From Planctomycetaceae bacterium (GTDB lineage: Bacteria; Planctomycetota; Planctomycetia; Pirellulales; UBA1268): 7,335 bases of DNA. Made by a program: the position numbers and the translations under genes. This document shows, one piece after another, positions 6,287 to 7,335 of the stretch; position 1 is the stretch's first letter, and every line of letters begins with the position of its first letter. Below the pieces are notes generated by a model. The model searched no databases, was not told the origin of the DNA, and saw only the letters and a list, made by a program, of their open reading frames with translations. The stretch lies in the NCBI GenBank assembly GCA_003509235.1, contig DONH01000360.1, forward strand, positions 542-7,876, written 5' to 3'.

Positions 6287-6505
6287 ACAGGGACTCCATG
6301 TTAAGCCACCAACATTGCAGACTAATCCAGCAATAACTGACTCATAATCTTCAGCAACTCTTCATAAGACATTACCCTGTAGTCAGGTCTTTCGAGGTCG
6401 GCTCAAAAGGCTTGCTGCTGCCACCCAACTGAAGTAGCATGGGTTTTCTAGGGGGTGTTCCGGTAATTGTTGCTCCTTCAGCACTCTGCACTCGCTCGAA
6501 CCTGT

Positions 6506-6510
6506 AGGAG
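6506..6510 (+). promoter_or_regulatory. Shine-Dalgarno site of the DUF1559 gene
   Basis: AGGAG, 7 nt before ATG 6518. It favours this start over the in-frame ATG at 6524, although the difference is only two residues. Confidence 0.65.
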
Positions 6511-6517
6511 AAAAAGC

Positions 6518-7335
6518 ATGGATATGTCTAAACGAACTGCGTTCACGCTGATCGAACTACTGGTCGTAATAGCGATTATTGGCATCCTAGTCGGGTTATT
6601 ATTACCAGCCGTACAACAGGCGAGAGAGGCCGCAAGAAGAACGTATTGTTCGAATAATTTAAAACAACTTTCTTTAGGTTGTATGACTTTTTATGCAGCA
6701 AATAACCATTTCCCGTCAGGTGGCTGGGGTTGGGACTGGACCGGTGATCCAGATAGGGGCAGCGGTATTGAACAACCCGGAGGATGGGCATATCAGGTTT
6801 TGCCCTTTATTGAACAAGAAACCATTTACTTACAAGGAAGTGATGGTTCTCCAAACTCTTGGACTAATGAACAATTAGCGGGGGCAAAATCTAGAATTGA
6901 AACCCCACTATCGGTTTTTATTTGCCCGTCACGAAGGCCTGCAAGTACTTTCAGTACAGATTACTGGTCAGGTTCACTTCGTCCGTATGGTTCTAACCCA
7001 CTTTCAAGAGTTGCTCGTTCGGACTACGCAGCAAATGCTGGTGTGGATTTTCCACAATATGCAACTGGTTTCATTGATCTCACGGATATCGACTCACATG
7101 AATGGCCAGATATGACAGGAATTTTTACTGGTATTTTTGGAATGAGAAGTCAGGTTACTTTTGCTCAGATTACAGACGGTACTACGAAGACGTACCTAAT
7201 TGGTGAAAAGTACTTAATGCCAGAACACTACACAAACGGTATGGATGGCGGTGATAACGAGGAGTTGTACACTGGATTTAACATTGACAATCACAGAACA
7301 ACGGGAGTGGGACGAAAACCATTACGTGACCAGTC
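6518..7335 (+). CDS. DUF1559 domain protein with type IV prepilin-like N-terminus, 3'-truncated by the window
   Basis: Open from ATG 6518 to the window end (272 codons, no stop). The N-terminus has a basic leader KRTA followed by [18 protein letters not shown] (residues 9-26), the type IV pilin/pseudopilin (N-methylation) signal with the conserved Glu at mature position 5 (Glu13) and a membrane helix to about residue 29. [12 protein letters not shown] (30-41) follows, as in the planctomycete family. DUF1559 marks come next: [11 protein letters not shown] (44-54), FPSGGW (65-70), QVLPFIEQ (93-100), FICPSRR (134-140), DYAANAG (169-175) and [14 protein letters not shown] (218-231). The residue before the predicted prepilin peptidase cut is Ala8, not the usual Gly. 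The family has no settled function; pseudopilin-like assembly at the cell envelope is presumed from the leader. Codon choice (many TTA, GGT, AAT, AGA) differs from the fatty-acid genes at the left. Confidence 0.93.
   Translation, partial: MDMSKRTAFTLIELLVVIAIIGILVGLLLPAVQQAREAARRTYCSNNLKQLSLGCMTFYAANNHFPSGGWGWDWTGDPDRGSGIEQPGGWAYQVLPFIEQETIYLQGSDGSPNSWTNEQLAGAKSRIETPLSVFICPSRRPASTFSTDYWSGSLRPYGSNPLSRVARSDYAANAGVDFPQYATGFIDLTDIDSHEWPDMTGIFTGIFGMRSQVTFAQITDGTTKTYLIGEKYLMPEHYTNGMDGGDNEELYTGFNIDNHRTTGVGRKPLRDQ

Larger units (their letters stand above)
5892..6517. other. 626-bp intergenic region without a supportable protein gene
   Basis: It holds the minus-strand tRNA-Pro fragment (5971-6012), the right copy of the ~134-bp repeat (6105-6239), a terminator-like hairpin (6186-6216), the CTAGG hairpin/tandem repeat nest (6244-6286) and the Shine-Dalgarno of the following gene. 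Two weaker inverted repeats are visible: GCATTCAATTCA (5892-5903) against TGAATTGAACATGC (5982-5995), which overlaps the T-arm of the tRNA fragment, and TGCTGC (6416-6421) against GTAGCA (6434-6439). From about 6290 to 6500 I see no promoter that I can defend and no coding pattern; the minus-strand frames are broken every few codons. Confidence 0.6.

Noticed and set aside
6318..6372. Minus-strand mini frame beginning MSYEELLKIMSQ
   Set aside because: Sixteen codons with stops on both sides and no homology I recognise.

Overview
The window looks like a planctomycete chromosome (order Pirellulales or a relative). The strongest pointer is the gene at the right edge, a DUF1559 protein with a prepilin-type N-terminus, a family greatly expanded in Planctomycetes. 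A PF14099-type polysaccharide lyase and loosely spaced genes with weak or absent Shine-Dalgarno sites agree with this. The lineage is inferred from gene content; no rRNA or marker gene is present.

Left part (2-4888): four plus-strand genes, probably one operon, devoted to acyl-chain chemistry. They are the 3' end of a FadB/FadJ-type multifunctional beta-oxidation protein, a long VLCAD-like acyl-CoA dehydrogenase, a stand-alone FabD/AT-fold acyltransferase with a GFSLGE nucleophile motif, and an FMN-dependent nitronate monooxygenase/FabK-like oxidoreductase. Two genes are classical acyl-CoA oxidation enzymes. The other two resemble enzymes that work on acyl-ACP or polyketide-type chains. Together they suggest a dedicated pathway that builds or remodels an unusual acyl chain rather than plain beta-oxidation, but the product cannot be read from this window.

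Middle part (4889-6517): a gene-poor, visibly more AT-rich region. One gene, a small probably secreted polysaccharide lyase (5154-5891), is flanked by two diverged direct copies of a ~134-bp intergenic repeat (4896-5029 and 6105-6239). Between the lyase and the second copy, on the minus strand, lies the 3' half of a proline tRNA (GGG anticodon loop, T-arm, 3' acceptor strand) without its 5' half. This is the kind of remnant left at an integration site or by tRNA gene decay. Further right are a terminator-like hairpin and a small nest of CTAGG hairpin/tandem repeats.

Right part (6518-7335): the first 272 codons of the DUF1559 gene, preceded by a good Shine-Dalgarno site and running off the window.

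The most noteworthy points are the acyltransferase with a rewritten oxyanion-loop motif inside a mixed beta-oxidation/ACP-type operon, the repeat pair around the lyase, and the tRNA-Pro fragment.
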